Part shown: positions 42,145 to 53,257 of the stretch, in pieces | Layout of the letters: each line of letters begins with the position of its first letter | Position numbering within the stretch: position 1 is the stretch's first letter | NCBI GenBank assembly: GCA_902363375.1 | Contig: CABIZX010000005.1 | Location: 196,734 to 260,733, forward strand | Direction: 5' to 3' | DNA length: 64,000 nt | From: Clostridiaceae bacterium | GTDB taxonomy: Bacteria; Bacillota; Clostridia; Clostridiales; Clostridiaceae | The notes under the pieces: generated by a model | What the model saw: the letters and a program-made list of their open reading frames with translations, nothing else | What the model was told of the DNA's origin: nothing | Database searches by the model: none | Translations under genes and position numbers: made by a program

Positions 42145-44547
42145 ATGCAATATGGAGAGAATATTAGGACTTATAAAAGAATAAAAAGTGATACAGTGAC
42201 TAGTAATGAAAGGGATAACGACGGCACAAGGATAGTAGCAAAGAGCATTATGTTCTTCTGTGTTGCCATTTTAGTTAGTAGGGTAATAATGATAAACAAA
42301 TCTGCACCTTTTGGAATTGCATTTTTGCTTACTATATTATTTATTGGGGATAATCGATTATCTTTAGTTGTTGGATTAGGATCTATATTAGGATACATAA
42401 CTACAATAGGTATGCTTGATAATTATTTAATGTATATAACTATAGTTCCAACCTTAGTTATAATATGTTTAATTTTAAATAGCTTTATTAAAAAGAGACT
42501 CCAGAAGGGTATTATTATAGGAGTGACTTTAATAATGATTTTCGCATATACTATGTTAGTAAATCAGTATTCTTTAATATTAAGTATTAGCAATACTATA
42601 TTAGAAGGAATAGGAATAATACCAGTATATTTAATATTAGAATACAGTATGAATAGCTTTAAAAAGATAAGAACAAAACATCTGTTTTCTCATGAAGAAA
42701 TAGTTTCTATGAGTATATTAATATCTTTAATAATTGCAGGAACTTGGGGAATTAAAGTTTTCAATATATCAATTTTAAGTGTGCTTAGTATTGCAACAGT
42801 ATCTATTATAGGATATGTTTGTGGGACAAGCGTTGGGGCCACAGCTGGAATTGCTATGGGTGTCATTGTAGGTATGTCTAGTCAAAATATTTTTGGCTAT
42901 GCAACAGTATTAGGGTTATGTGCTTTAACTTCAGGGATGTTTAGGGAAGGTGGTAAACTGATATCAGCTTTATCTTCATTTATAGTATTTTGTATAATGA
43001 AGATTTATATAAGCACTTACATGCCAGAAGGAGTTTCGCAATTTATATTAGCAGAAGGAATTTTATCCATGGGGATATTTATAATTATACCTAGTAGCTT
43101 ATATGAAACTATATCTAGCGAATTAGATATAGAGAAAAAAAGTATAAGATATGAAGATGGGTATGTTAATAAAGTAAAAGGTATATTTACAGAGAGATTA
43201 GATAAGTTCTCGGAAGTACTTTTAAATATGGCAGCTACATTAAATAATTTAGCTGATAATGATAAGTTAGATATGAGTAGCAAGAGTAGTGGACTGATAG
43301 AGAATTTAGCTAATAGGGTGTGTAACAATTGCGATACATGTGGTATATGTTGGGGAAGAGAGATGATTAGCACTTATAAAGCTTTTGGTGAGCTTTTAGA
43401 AAGTGTTCAAAACAAAACTAATATCTTCCCACAATTATTAGAAAAGAAATGTATCAAGAAAGCTTCGTTAATCAGGAATACTGAAGATATTATAAATAAG
43501 TTTATAATAAATGAAATGTGGAGGAGTAGATTAGCGGAAGGAAGAGAATTAATTGCAAATCAATTTAGTAATATGGCTAAGTCTGTAGATGAAATCATGG
43601 AAGAGTTTTCATCAGACTTTAATGAAGATAAGGATTCAGAGAAAAAAATTATAAGAATTCTAGAAAAGTATGATATAGAAGTGGAAGATGTATTTGCTAT
43701 AAAAGATAAAAATGAAAGATTAAATATACAGATAACATGTAATTCTTGCAATGGAAGAAATTTATGTACAAAGAAGATGCTTCCTCTAATTAATGATTGT
43801 GTAGATTATAAGATGAAATTAAAGAATGATGGATGCAAAATTAATCCATTAACTAATAAATGCACAGCATTGTTTGAAGAAGTACCAAGGTTTGGAGTAA
43901 CCACTAGTGTAGCTAGAGCATGTAAAGATGGACAAACTATTTTTGGAGATAACTTTAATTTTGGAGAAGGATACGATGGTAATTATATGATGGTACTTAG
44001 TGATGGTATGGGATCGGGGCCTCAAGCAGGACGAGAAAGTAAGGCAGTGGTAGAACTCATTGAAAAATTTACAGGTGCTGGATTTAGTAGAATTACCGCT
44101 ATAAATACAGTTAACTCTATAATGAGTCTTAAATTTTCCGAGGATGAAAAGTTTTCTACTGTAGATTTAAGTGCAATTGATTTATATAGTGGGGAAATAG
44201 ATTTTATGAAAGTTGGTGCTGTAGCTAGCATTATAAAAAGTGGAGATACTATAGACATTATTAAATCTAGAAGTCTCCCTATTGGTATATTAGATGAAGC
44301 GGATATAGAGATTCATAGTAAGAAAGTAAAAAGTGGAGATATAATTGTTATGCTCACAGATGGAATTATAGATTGTGATGAAGAGTCTAGTGGAAAAGTA
44401 GATTGGATATTGGATTATTTGTGTAGGAATGATAATGGAAGTCCAGAAGAATTATCTAAGGGTTTGCTTAATGAAGCAAAGAAAATTGGAAGGAATAAAG
44501 TTAAGGACGACATGACAGTTATGGTTTCTAAAATTCATATAGCCTAA
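42145..44547 (+). CDS. spoIIE: Stage II sporulation protein E (SpoIIE phosphatase)
   Basis: An 800-aa protein. The N-terminal third (about 25-330) carries roughly ten membrane helices. The central region (330-590) mediates FtsZ interaction and oligomerisation in Bacillus and has several Cys pairs (CNNCDTCGICW, CNSCNGRNLC). The C-terminal PP2C domain (about 595-800) has MMVLSDGMGSGPQAGRES, STVDLSAIDLYSGEIDFMKV, GAVASIIKSGD and MLTDGIID with the metal Asp residues. It dephosphorylates SpoIIAA-P and so activates sigma-F in the forespore. The ATG follows GGTAGGTGG. A TATAAT at 42103-42108 may be its -10 element. Confidence 0.96.
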   Translation: MQYGENIRTYKRIKSDTVTSNERDNDGTRIVAKSIMFFCVAILVSRVIMINKSAPFGIAFLLTILFIGDNRLSLVVGLGSILGYITTIGMLDNYLMYITIVPTLVIICLILNSFIKKRLQKGIIIGVTLIMIFAYTMLVNQYSLILSISNTILEGIGIIPVYLILEYSMNSFKKIRTKHLFSHEEIVSMSILISLIIAGTWGIKVFNISILSVLSIATVSIIGYVCGTSVGATAGIAMGVIVGMSSQNIFGYATVLGLCALTSGMFREGGKLISALSSFIVFCIMKIYISTYMPEGVSQFILAEGILSMGIFIIIPSSLYETISSELDIEKKSIRYEDGYVNKVKGIFTERLDKFSEVLLNMAATLNNLADNDKLDMSSKSSGLIENLANRVCNNCDTCGICWGREMISTYKAFGELLESVQNKTNIFPQLLEKKCIKKASLIRNTEDIINKFIINEMWRSRLAEGRELIANQFSNMAKSVDEIMEEFSSDFNEDKDSEKKIIRILEKYDIEVEDVFAIKDKNERLNIQITCNSCNGRNLCTKKMLPLINDCVDYKMKLKNDGCKINPLTNKCTALFEEVPRFGVTTSVARACKDGQTIFGDNFNFGEGYDGNYMMVLSDGMGSGPQAGRESKAVVELIEKFTGAGFSRITAINTVNSIMSLKFSEDEKFSTVDLSAIDLYSGEIDFMKVGAVASIIKSGDTIDIIKSRSLPIGILDEADIEIHSKKVKSGDIIVMLTDGIIDCDEESSGKVDWILDYLCRNDNGSPEELSKGLLNEAKKIGRNKVKDDMTVMVSKIHIA

Positions 44548-44574
44548 AATAACAAGGTTAATGAATTGAAAAGT

Positions 44575-44598
44575 GAAGAAGTGTGTAAACATTTCTTC
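44575..44598 (+). terminator. Terminator of spoIIE
   Basis: A 10-bp hairpin (44575-44584 with 44589-44598) ending in T7. Confidence 0.75.
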
Positions 44599-44678
44599 TT
44601 TTTTTCTTATATTTATTTTAAAGTTCTTACATTTATGATATTATGACTTAAAACTATATTTTTAGGAAGTGTTTTTTT

Positions 44679-46109
44679 ATGATAGAAAAAGAGCGGATTA
44701 AAGTGCATAGTAATAGTATGAGAGATAAGGTTATTGAAGCTATTGACAGAAATAAAATGATAAATAAAGGCGACAAGATTATAGTTGCATTGTCTGGTGG
44801 TCCTGACTCTCTAAGTTTAATGCATGTATTATCTACATTGGTAGATAGATATGAGATAAAATTATATGCAGCTCATGTAAACCACATGCTAAGAGGTAGT
44901 GAATCGGATGAAGATGAGGCTACATGTAGAAGATTTTGTGAAAAAAATAATATTGAGTTTTTTAGTAAGTCTATAGACATAAATGCTATGGCTAATGAAA
45001 ATAATATATCTACAGAGATGGCTGGTAGAGATGCTAGATATAAATTTTTTGAAGAACTTCTAAAAAAACTTGATGCAGATAAAGTTGCATTAGCACATAA
45101 TCTTAATGATCAAGCAGAAACTGTACTTATGAGATTAATGAGAGGAACTGGAATAGAAGGTCTTGTAGGAATTAAACCAGTAAGAGATGAGATATACATA
45201 AGGCCAATAATAAATATTAGTAGAAAAGAAATAGAAGACTACTGTGAAGAAAATACACTTTTAGCAAGAATAGATCAAACAAATTATGAACCTATATATT
45301 CAAGAAATAAAATTAGATTAGAATTAATACCATATATTCAACAAAACTTTAACTCTGATATAATATCAACTTTAAATAGAATGTGTGAGTTAATGAAAAG
45401 AGATGAGAGTTATATTCAAGAAAATGTAATCAAAGTTTTTCAAAAATATTGTGATATAGGAGAAGATAAGGTTATAATATATAAAGATGCATTTTATCTT
45501 CATCCATCCTTAATAAGTAGAGTAATAAGAAGAGCTCTATTAGAGATTAAAGGTGATATAAATAATATTCAAAGTATACATATCGATAATATCATAGATC
45601 TACAAAAATCTAATACAGGAAAATTTACGGTTGTTCCTAGGGAAATATTAGTTAAGAATGTATATGGAAATATTGAAATAACAAGGCAGAAAAAAAGCTG
45701 CAAAGAGAATATAAATATCATTAGAGAGCTTAAATTTGGAGATAATAATATTAAAGAATTAGGTATTAAAATTAGCATAAGACCTATAGAAGATAGTAAA
45801 AATGTGAAATTTAAATCTAATGATAATATAAAATATTTTAATAGTACAAATGTAAAACATATATCATTGAGATTTAGAAAAAATGGAGATAGGTTTTCAC
45901 CTCTTGGAATGAAGGGAAGTAAAAAGTTAAAGGATATATTTATAGACTTAAAAATCCCTAGAGAAGAAAGAGATTTTATACCGTTACTTTGTTTTGATGA
46001 AGATATCTCATGGATTATAGGACATAAAATAAGTGATAAATTTAAAATCCATGAAGGAGTAAAAAATATTATAGAAGTAAGTGTGGAAAGGCAGGAAGAA
46101 CATGAATAA
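44679..46109 (+). CDS. tilS: tRNA(Ile)-lysidine synthase
   Basis: A 476-aa enzyme that converts C34 of tRNA-Ile(CAT) to lysidine so that it reads AUA. The N-terminal PP-loop ATPase has VALSGGPDSLSLMHVLS (39-55), AAHVNHMLRGSESDEDE and LAHNLNDQAETVLMRLMRGT. The C-terminal TilS domain follows (LRFRKNGDRFSPLGMKGSKK, then RDFIPLLCFDEDISWIIGHK). AGGAAG lies before the ATG at 44679; ATG 44718 is a weaker alternative. Its end overlaps the hpt start by eight bases, so the pair is coupled. Confidence 0.95.
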   Translation: MIEKERIKVHSNSMRDKVIEAIDRNKMINKGDKIIVALSGGPDSLSLMHVLSTLVDRYEIKLYAAHVNHMLRGSESDEDEATCRRFCEKNNIEFFSKSIDINAMANENNISTEMAGRDARYKFFEELLKKLDADKVALAHNLNDQAETVLMRLMRGTGIEGLVGIKPVRDEIYIRPIINISRKEIEDYCEENTLLARIDQTNYEPIYSRNKIRLELIPYIQQNFNSDIISTLNRMCELMKRDESYIQENVIKVFQKYCDIGEDKVIIYKDAFYLHPSLISRVIRRALLEIKGDINNIQSIHIDNIIDLQKSNTGKFTVVPREILVKNVYGNIEITRQKKSCKENINIIRELKFGDNNIKELGIKISIRPIEDSKNVKFKSNDNIKYFNSTNVKHISLRFRKNGDRFSPLGMKGSKKLKDIFIDLKIPREERDFIPLLCFDEDISWIIGHKISDKFKIHEGVKNIIEVSVERQEEHE

Positions 46110-46641
46110 GGACATTAAAGAAGTTTTATTAACTGAAGAGGTTTTGGCTGAAAAAATTAAAGAAATAGGAGCTAAAATATCAAAGGAATATGAGGGTAGA
46201 GATTTAATTCTACTTGGAATCTTAAAAGGATCAGTAATGTTTATGGCTGATCTGATGAAAAACATAACTATACCATGTAAGATGGACTTTATGGCTGTAT
46301 CTAGTTATGGAGATGCTACAGAATCATCTGGAATAGTGAAAATAATAAAAGATTTAGATTTCGAGATAAAAGGCAAGGATGTATTAATAGTAGAAGATAT
46401 TATAGATAGTGGAGTAACTCTTAAATATCTTATAAAGTATTTAGGTGCTAGAAATCCAAGAAGCTTAGAAATAGCATGTTTACTTAATAAGCCTGAGAGA
46501 AGAAAGGAAGAGCTTACTGTTAAGTATCTTGGATTTGATGTTCCGGATTATTTCTTAGTAGGATATGGTCTAGACTATGCTGAGACTTATAGAAATCTTC
46601 CTTATATAGGAATATTAGATGAACATGTATATATGAAGTAG
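46102..46641 (+). CDS. hpt: Hypoxanthine phosphoribosyltransferase
   Basis: A 179-aa purine salvage enzyme that makes IMP or GMP from hypoxanthine or guanine plus PRPP. Motifs: LLGILKGSVMFMADLMKNI, DFMAVSSYGDATESSGIVK (flexible loop), and the PRPP loop VLIVEDIIDSGVTLKYL; the base-binding end has VPDYFLVGYGLDYAE. ATG 46102 lies within the end of tilS, after AGGAAG. The tilS-hpt-ftsH order is conserved in Firmicutes. Confidence 0.96.
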   Translation: MNKDIKEVLLTEEVLAEKIKEIGAKISKEYEGRDLILLGILKGSVMFMADLMKNITIPCKMDFMAVSSYGDATESSGIVKIIKDLDFEIKGKDVLIVEDIIDSGVTLKYLIKYLGARNPRSLEIACLLNKPERRKEELTVKYLGFDVPDYFLVGYGLDYAETYRNLPYIGILDEHVYMK

Positions 46642-46785
46642 TAAAGCTTTATATTATATATGTATCAATTTAAAAGTAGAATGTATAGTAGTTCATTAAT
46701 AATTAATATTATTAATGTTGTAAAGGAAAAACTCATATGATAGAATTTTTAGTGATATTGAACCGTAGAGAGAGGGGGGCTTCAA

Positions 46786-48783
46786 ATGAAAAAAATTTCT
46801 AGTGCAACAATTTGGTTTTTAGTACTAATACTGGTTATATTTTCTGCACTATCATTATTCGATAGTACAGGAACTTTAAAAGAAATAAGTGTAACAGAAT
46901 TTGAGAAATATATGCAGCAAAAACAAGTATCAGCTATACAGGTATCATCAGATGGTACATCAGTAAGAGGTAAGCTAAGTGATGACACTGAATTTACTGT
47001 AAATATTTTAAAAGATAGATACTTACAAGTACTTAAAGAGAATCCTAATCCTAATATGAATGAAAATTATGATCCACCTGCAACAGTACCAGTTTGGATG
47101 CGAATTTTACCTACTCTTCTTGTGATAGGAATGGTAGTATTATTCTGGATAATGTTTATGAATCAGTCTAGTGGAAGCGGTGGCGGTGGCGGCCGTGGTG
47201 TTATGAGCTTTGGTAAAAGTAAAGCTAAAATGGCAGTACCTCTAGAAGGAGATAAAAAGATTACATTTAAAAATGTAGCTGGAGCAGATGAGGAAAAACA
47301 AGAACTTGAAGAAATAGTAGACTTTCTTAAAAATCCTAAGAGGTACATGGAAGTTGGAGCTAGAATTCCTAAAGGAGTGTTATTAGTTGGTCCTCCAGGA
47401 ACTGGAAAGACACTTTTAGCAAAGGCAGTTGCAGGAGAGGCTGGAGTTCCGTTTTTCAGTATATCAGGGTCTGACTTCGTTGAGATGTTTGTTGGAGTTG
47501 GAGCTTCAAGAGTTAGAGACCTATTTGAGCAAGCTAAGAAGAACTCTCCTTGTATTATATTTATAGATGAGATTGATGCTGTTGGTAGACAAAGAGGCGC
47601 TGGTATGGGCGGTGGCCATGATGAAAGAGAACAGACATTAAACCAACTTCTTGTTGAAATGGATGGATTTGGTGTAAATGAAGGAATAATAATGGTTGCT
47701 GCTACAAACAGACCAGATATATTAGACCCAGCACTTTTAAGACCAGGTAGATTCGATAGACAAATAGTTGTTGGTGTACCTGATATTAAAGGAAGAGAAG
47801 AAATATTAAAGGTTCACTCTAGAAACAAACCTTTAAATGAAGATGTAGATTTAGGAATACTTGCTAAGAGAACACCTGGATTTACTGGTGCAGATCTCGA
47901 AAACTTAATGAATGAAGCTGCTTTATTAACTGTTAGAGCAAGAAGAAAAGTTATAACTATGGAAGAGCTAGAGGAATCTATAACTAGAGTAATGGCTGGT
48001 CCAGAGAAGAAATCTAGAGTTATTAGTGAAAAAGATAAAAGATTGACTGCATATCATGAAGCAGGTCATGCAGTGGTATCTAAGTATCTACCTAATTCCT
48101 ATGCGGTACATGAAATTAGCATCATTCCAAGAGGTATGGCAGGAGGGTATACTCTTCACTTACCTAATGAAGATACAGCATATACATCTAAGTCTAAACT
48201 AAGAGATGATATGGTTGGTCTTCTTGGAGGAAGAGTTGCTGAAGCGTTAATTCTTGGAGATATAAGTACCGGTGCTAAAAATGATATAGATAGAACTACC
48301 TCAATAGCTAAAAAAATGGTTATGGAATATGGTATGACAGATGCTTTAGGACCTATATCATTTGGTAAAGATGATGGCGAAGTGTTTATGGGAAGAGACT
48401 TTGGAAGAACAAGAGATTTCTCAGAAGAAGTTGCATCTAAGATAGACAGAGAGATAAAAGCATTAATTGATGAAGCTTATGAAAGAACAGAAACCATTCT
48501 TAAAGAGAATATAGATAAACTTCATGATGTTGCGAAGGCTTTACTTGAAAGAGAAAAACTTACTGCAGAAGAATTTAATGCAATAATGGAAGGAAAAACT
48601 CTTGCAGAGTTTGATGAAGAAAAAGAAAAACTAGATTCTCCAAGAGAAGATAGTAACAATAATTCAAGTGATAAATTTCAAGATTGGAATGTAGAAGCTC
48701 TTAAAGATGAAGTCTTAGCAGATGATAACCAAGATGAAAGCATTACTTTAGACAATGAGAACAACACATATAAAGAAAGTTAA
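46786..48783 (+). CDS. ftsH: ATP-dependent zinc metalloprotease FtsH
   Basis: A 665-aa membrane-bound AAA+ protease. Two membrane helices (8-26 and about 106-125) flank a small outside domain. The AAA domain has Walker A GPPGTGKT (202-209), [17 protein letters not shown] and the second region of homology [20 protein letters not shown]. The zinc site is HEAGH (424-428), with a distal Asp in the peptidase domain. The C-terminal tail is acidic and variable. It degrades unassembled membrane and regulatory proteins. The ATG follows GAGAGAGGGGGGC. It has its own terminator. Confidence 0.97.
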   Translation: MKKISSATIWFLVLILVIFSALSLFDSTGTLKEISVTEFEKYMQQKQVSAIQVSSDGTSVRGKLSDDTEFTVNILKDRYLQVLKENPNPNMNENYDPPATVPVWMRILPTLLVIGMVVLFWIMFMNQSSGSGGGGGRGVMSFGKSKAKMAVPLEGDKKITFKNVAGADEEKQELEEIVDFLKNPKRYMEVGARIPKGVLLVGPPGTGKTLLAKAVAGEAGVPFFSISGSDFVEMFVGVGASRVRDLFEQAKKNSPCIIFIDEIDAVGRQRGAGMGGGHDEREQTLNQLLVEMDGFGVNEGIIMVAATNRPDILDPALLRPGRFDRQIVVGVPDIKGREEILKVHSRNKPLNEDVDLGILAKRTPGFTGADLENLMNEAALLTVRARRKVITMEELEESITRVMAGPEKKSRVISEKDKRLTAYHEAGHAVVSKYLPNSYAVHEISIIPRGMAGGYTLHLPNEDTAYTSKSKLRDDMVGLLGGRVAEALILGDISTGAKNDIDRTTSIAKKMVMEYGMTDALGPISFGKDDGEVFMGRDFGRTRDFSEEVASKIDREIKALIDEAYERTETILKENIDKLHDVAKALLEREKLTAEEFNAIMEGKTLAEFDEEKEKLDSPREDSNNNSSDKFQDWNVEALKDEVLADDNQDESITLDNENNTYKES

Positions 48784-48794
48784 TACATTGTTTT

Positions 48795-48820
48795 AAAAGC
48801 ACAGCAGTAGCTGTGCTTTT
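48795..48820 (+). terminator. Terminator of ftsH
   Basis: A perfect 11-bp hairpin (48795-48805 with 48810-48820) with loop AGTA and a T run. Confidence 0.88.
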
Positions 48821-48968
48821 TTTATAAAAACAATTATGTTATAATGAACTTAAAATAGAAAAATATTGAAAATGCTACAGGAACTATATTCATAGTTATA
48901 ACAACTTAATTTATTTCTGAATTTTGGAAATATAAAGTCAAATATTTATAATGCTTAGGAGGTTAATT

Positions 48969-50639
48969 ATGAAAACTGATATTGAAATTGCTCAAAGTGC
49001 AAAGATGCAACCAATTCTAGAGGTGGGAAAGAGTTTAGGCCTAACTGAGGATGACTTAGACCTTTATGGAAAGTATAAAGCAAAAATATCTTTAGATGTT
49101 CTTGAAAATAGGAAAGATAAAGAAGATGGGAAGCTTATATTAGTTACAGCTATAAACCCCACTCCAGCAGGTGAAGGTAAATCAACAGTAACTATTGGTC
49201 TTGGTCAAGCTCTTTGTAATTTAAATAAAAATGCAGTTATAGCATTAAGAGAGCCTTCATTAGGTCCAGTTTTTGGAGTTAAAGGAGGAGCAGCTGGTGG
49301 TGGATATGCTCAAGTTGTACCAATGGAAGATATAAACCTTCATTTTACAGGAGATATGCATGCCATTACTACAACAAATAACTTGTTAGCTGCAGCTATA
49401 GATAATCATATTCATCAAGGAAATGAACTTAGAATAGATTCTAGAAGAATTATATTTAAAAGAGTTTTAGATATGAATGATAGAGCACTTAGAAATATAG
49501 TAGTTGGTATGGGTGGAAAAGCAAATGGATTTTTAAGAGAAGATGGATTTACGATTACGGTTGCTTCTGAAATTATGGCTATATTATGTTTATCTAAAGA
49601 CCTTATGGATCTTAAGGAACGTTTTGGAAGAATACTAGTTGCTTATGATCTTGATGGAAATCCAATTTATTGTAAGGATTTAAAGGTACAAGGTGCTATG
49701 GCAATGTTAATGAAAGATGCTATAAAACCTAATTTAGTACAAACTTTAGATAATACACCAGCAATAATTCATGGGGGCCCTTTTGCTAATATAGCTCATG
49801 GCTGTAACAGTATTCTTGCAACTAAGATGGCGTTAAAGTTGGGTGATTATGCTATTACAGAAGCTGGATTTGGTGCAGACTTAGGAGCAGAGAAGTTCTT
49901 TGATATCAAATGTAGATATGGAAATTTAAAACCAAGTTGTGTAGTTCTAGTTGCAACAATTCGTGCATTAAAGCATCATGGTGGAGTTAAAAAGGAAGAA
50001 TTAAATATTTCCAACGTAGAGGCTTTAGCTAAAGGAGTTGTTAATCTAGAGAAGCAAATAGAGAACATACAAAAATTCAAAGTTCCAGTAGTTGTTGCTA
50101 TAAATAAATTTATATCAGATAGTGATGCGGAAATTAAATTTATAGAGGAATTCTGTAAATCAAAAGATGTAGAAGTTTCTTTAACTGAAGTTTGGGAGAA
50201 AGGAGCAGAAGGTGGAAAAGATTTAGCAAATAAAGTTATTTCAACTATAGAGAATAAGGAAAGTAATTTCCAAGTTTTATATAGTGAAGAATTAGATGTT
50301 AAAGAAAAAATAAAAATTATTGCAAGGGAAATATATGGAGCTGATGATGTTGAGTTTTCAGCAATAGCTAAGAAGCAAATTAGTGAAATAGAAAAATTAG
50401 GTCTTCATAAAGTGCCTATATGTGTAGCAAAAACTCAGAACTCACTTTCAGACAATCCTACTTTATTAGGAAGGCCAACAGGATTTAATATATCAGTAAA
50501 AGAAGTTAAAGTATCAAATGGAGCGGGATTTATAGTTGTGCTAACAGGAACTATAATGACTATGCCTGGTCTTCCAAAGGTCCCAGCTGCAAATAAAATA
50601 GATATTCATGAAGATGGAACTATAGAAGGGTTATTCTAG
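48969..50639 (+). CDS. fhs: Formate--tetrahydrofolate ligase
   Basis: A 556-aa enzyme that makes 10-formyl-THF from formate, THF and ATP; it supports purine synthesis and one-carbon flow. Motifs: the P-loop [60 protein letters not shown] and [18 protein letters not shown]. The length is standard. ATG 48969 follows TTAGGAGGTTAATT; an in-frame ATG at 48951 precedes that site. Monocistronic with a terminator at 50689. Confidence 0.97.
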   Translation: MKTDIEIAQSAKMQPILEVGKSLGLTEDDLDLYGKYKAKISLDVLENRKDKEDGKLILVTAINPTPAGEGKSTVTIGLGQALCNLNKNAVIALREPSLGPVFGVKGGAAGGGYAQVVPMEDINLHFTGDMHAITTTNNLLAAAIDNHIHQGNELRIDSRRIIFKRVLDMNDRALRNIVVGMGGKANGFLREDGFTITVASEIMAILCLSKDLMDLKERFGRILVAYDLDGNPIYCKDLKVQGAMAMLMKDAIKPNLVQTLDNTPAIIHGGPFANIAHGCNSILATKMALKLGDYAITEAGFGADLGAEKFFDIKCRYGNLKPSCVVLVATIRALKHHGGVKKEELNISNVEALAKGVVNLEKQIENIQKFKVPVVVAINKFISDSDAEIKFIEEFCKSKDVEVSLTEVWEKGAEGGKDLANKVISTIENKESNFQVLYSEELDVKEKIKIIAREIYGADDVEFSAIAKKQISEIEKLGLHKVPICVAKTQNSLSDNPTLLGRPTGFNISVKEVKVSNGAGFIVVLTGTIMTMPGLPKVPAANKIDIHEDGTIEGLF

Positions 50640-50688
50640 AAGGCTTAATTATCAAGATTAATCCTTTATGAAGTTAGAGATTTATATT

Positions 50689-50729
50689 AAAATGCTAATT
50701 CTATTATAATTTATGGAATTAGCATTTTT
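50689..50729 (+). terminator. Terminator of fhs
   Basis: Arms AAAATGCTAATTC and GAATTAGCATTTT pair perfectly over 13 bp and end in T7. Confidence 0.85.
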
Positions 50730-50920
50730 TTATAAAGTTTAATAATAGGAATTAAAATTTTTTAAAGCAGAATACTATATTCAAGAAGGATTTAGTATAA
50801 ATAAATTAGAAATGTGAAATTCACAGAAAAATGAATTAAAACTTGCAAATAATATGTACAAATGGTGTGAAATGTGTTATCATAATATACGGTAAAGTTA
50901 ATATGTCAGGAGGCAGTAAA

Positions 50921-52405
50921 ATGAATAAACTTGAAGTGTTTAATTCACTTAAAGATACATCATATTTAGGCGGTGGAGAAAATCAAGTACAGATGCAACA
51001 TAACCTAAATAAACTTACAGCTAGAGAAAGAGTTCTTGCATTATTAGATGAAGGAACGTTTGTAGAAATAGGTGCTCTTATTTCAGGAAATGGAGCAGGT
51101 GTAATTACTGGTCATGGGACTATAGATGGAAGATTAGTTTTTGTTTATAGTTTAGACTACATTGTAGAAGGTGGAGCTTTTACAAAGGTTATGGGGAAAA
51201 AGATAGTAAATCTTCTTGAAAATGCTGCAAAAATAGGTGCTCCTGTAGTTCAAATCATTGATTCTATAGGTGGAAAATTAAATCAAGGAATGGAATTACT
51301 TGCTTCTTACGGACTAGTGTTAAATAAATATGCTAAACTAAGTGGTGTTGTTCCAAGAATATCAGTTATATGTGGACCATGTAATGGAATTACATCATTA
51401 CTTGGAACTATGAGCGATGTAGTGATTGCTGTAGATGATATAAGCGATTTAAGCGTATCTTCTTTAGGAAAGCTTACTGGAAAAGAAGGCAAATATGTAG
51501 ATAAGTCTATGGTAAGCAATGGAGAGAGTGCTAATAAAAATGGTAATGCACATATAAATGCTACTACTGAAGGAGAAGCATTCCAAGTGGTAAGAAGTTT
51601 AATTTCTTATATGCCATCAAACAACTTAGAGTTACCTGCTATGGACAACGAAGATTTAAATCTAAATGTAGGCAAGTTAAATCTTGATGAAATGGTTGAA
51701 AAAGATAGTTACTCCTTAGATGAAATTTTAAATTCTATAATTGATGAAAATAGCGCTATAGAATTATATAAAGGATTTGCTACTAACTTTAAAACTGTGC
51801 TTGGAAAAGTTAATGGATTGACAGTTGGAGTTATATTAAACTCTGGGAATAAAGAAATTGATAATCTAGGAGCAAATAAAGTTGCAAGCTTTGTAAGATT
51901 ATGTGATAGCTTTAATATATCTATCGTAAGTTTAGTAGATACAAAAGGAGTTACAGTTTCTTTAGAGGAAGAGAATGATGGTCTTGCTAAGAATATAGGA
52001 AAGCTTATGTATTCATTAATTGATGCTACAGTTCCAAAGTTATCTTTAATTATTGGAGAAGCCTATGGTATTGGATATGAAATTTTAGCTTCAAGAGAAT
52101 CAGCTTTTGATATTACGATGGCTTGGCCAACAGCAAAAGTATGTTTAACAAATCCAGAAGAATATATTAAAGGTTTATATAGAGATGAGATATTTAACTC
52201 AGAAGATCATAGAAAAGGAGAAAAAGAAGTAATAGCTAAGTACTATGACGAAGTTACAAGTCTATATAATTTAGCTAACATTGGAATGATAGATGATGTA
52301 ATAAAGCCAAGTGAAAGTAAACAGAGAATATTTGCTATGCTAGATATGCTACAAAGTAAAAGAGAAGTAAAGTATCCTAAAACACATGGTAGTACATTAG
52401 TTTAG
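50921..52405 (+). CDS. Divergent carboxyltransferase (alpha) subunit of a biotin-dependent decarboxylase
   Basis: A 494-aa crotonase-fold carboxyltransferase of the acyl-CoA (MmdA/PccB-like) type. The start region LTARERVLALLDEGTFVEIG and the second-half segment LMYSLIDATVPKLSLIIGEAYG are typical. However, the oxyanion-hole segments usually rich in Gly pairs read GPCNGITSLLGTMSD and EAYGIGYEIL, so it is divergent and the acyl-CoA substrate is uncertain. ATG 50921 follows TCAGGAGGC; the frame is open to 50843 without a good start. First of four closely spaced genes that together resemble a methylmalonyl-CoA or glutaconyl-CoA decarboxylase Na+ pump. Confidence 0.85.
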   Translation: MNKLEVFNSLKDTSYLGGGENQVQMQHNLNKLTARERVLALLDEGTFVEIGALISGNGAGVITGHGTIDGRLVFVYSLDYIVEGGAFTKVMGKKIVNLLENAAKIGAPVVQIIDSIGGKLNQGMELLASYGLVLNKYAKLSGVVPRISVICGPCNGITSLLGTMSDVVIAVDDISDLSVSSLGKLTGKEGKYVDKSMVSNGESANKNGNAHINATTEGEAFQVVRSLISYMPSNNLELPAMDNEDLNLNVGKLNLDEMVEKDSYSLDEILNSIIDENSAIELYKGFATNFKTVLGKVNGLTVGVILNSGNKEIDNLGANKVASFVRLCDSFNISIVSLVDTKGVTVSLEEENDGLAKNIGKLMYSLIDATVPKLSLIIGEAYGIGYEILASRESAFDITMAWPTAKVCLTNPEEYIKGLYRDEIFNSEDHRKGEKEVIAKYYDEVTSLYNLANIGMIDDVIKPSESKQRIFAMLDMLQSKREVKYPKTHGSTLV

Positions 52406-52417
52406 GAGGAATAAGAT

Positions 52418-52795
52418 ATGATAGAAACATTTTTGAAAAATTTCACTTTGGAGAACTTAACATTTGCATTAGGTGTATCTGCCACTGCTATGATAATAGT
52501 ATTTGGAGTATTATTGGTGCTTATGTATATAATTAAGTTGCAAAGCTTCTTATTAGGAAAGGATTATAAGAAAAGTCCTAAAACAAATGAAGAATCTAAA
52601 GAAGTACCAGTTGCTATAGAAAAAGAAAATACAGATACTGTACAGATGGTAGATCTTAATAAGGAATATGAATTAGTTGCTGCAATAATGGCTGCGCTAT
52701 CTACACATACTGGCAAATCACTAGATGAACTAAATATAAAGAGTATTAAAAGAGTTAATAATAATTCAAGTTGGAGAAGTGCTTCTATTAAATAG
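52418..52795 (+). CDS. OadG-family small membrane subunit
   Basis: A 125-aa protein: one membrane helix (about 17-42), a charged linker, and the conserved C-terminal segment YELVAAIMAALSTHTGKSLD followed by IKSIKRVNNNSSWRSAS. It matches the gamma/delta subunit of Na+-translocating decarboxylases, which stabilises the complex. The ATG follows GGAGGAATAAGAT, 12 bases after the carboxyltransferase stop. Confidence 0.88.
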   Translation: MIETFLKNFTLENLTFALGVSATAMIIVFGVLLVLMYIIKLQSFLLGKDYKKSPKTNEESKEVPVAIEKENTDTVQMVDLNKEYELVAAIMAALSTHTGKSLDELNIKSIKRVNNNSSWRSASIK

Positions 52796-52821
52796 AAGAT
52801 ATTGTTAGGAGGATATTTCGA

Positions 52822-53241
52822 ATGAAAAAGTATAATGTTACAGTCAATGGAAATTTATATCAAGTAGAGGTAGAGGAAGTAAAGGGTGAATTTGCCACAC
52901 CAGTGATGCCGGTAGCACCAGTAGCACCAGTAGCACAGGCAACACCAGTAGCACAAGCAGCACCAGTAAGTACACCAGCACCAGCGGCACCAACAGCTGC
53001 ACCGGCAAAAGTAGCATCAACTGCATCAGGAGCTAAGGCAGAAGCACCAATGCCAGGAACTATAGTTAAAGTAGTTGCAACTAAAGGAGCAACAGTTAAA
53101 CAGGGAGATGTTCTATTTGTACTTGAAGCTATGAAAATGGAGAATGAGATTATGTCTCCAGCAGATGGAACTATAGTTGAGATAAATGTAACACAAGGAG
53201 CCGCAGTTAATACTGGAGATATATTAGCTGTTATTGCATAA
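52822..53241 (+). CDS. Biotin carboxyl carrier subunit
   Basis: A 139-aa protein in three parts: a short beta-rich N-terminus (1-24), a flexible Ala/Pro/Val linker (25-65), and a biotinyl domain (72-139) with LEAMKMENEIMSP, where Lys105 is the biotin site. It carries CO2 between the carboxyltransferase and the membrane subunit. The linker is encoded by GCA/CCA-rich DNA, the most GC-biased coding stretch of this operon. The ATG follows TTAGGAGGATATTTCGA. Confidence 0.95.
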   Translation: MKKYNVTVNGNLYQVEVEEVKGEFATPVMPVAPVAPVAQATPVAQAAPVSTPAPAAPTAAPAKVASTASGAKAEAPMPGTIVKVVATKGATVKQGDVLFVLEAMKMENEIMSPADGTIVEINVTQGAAVNTGDILAVIA

Positions 53242-53257
53242 TAGGAGGTTAACTTAA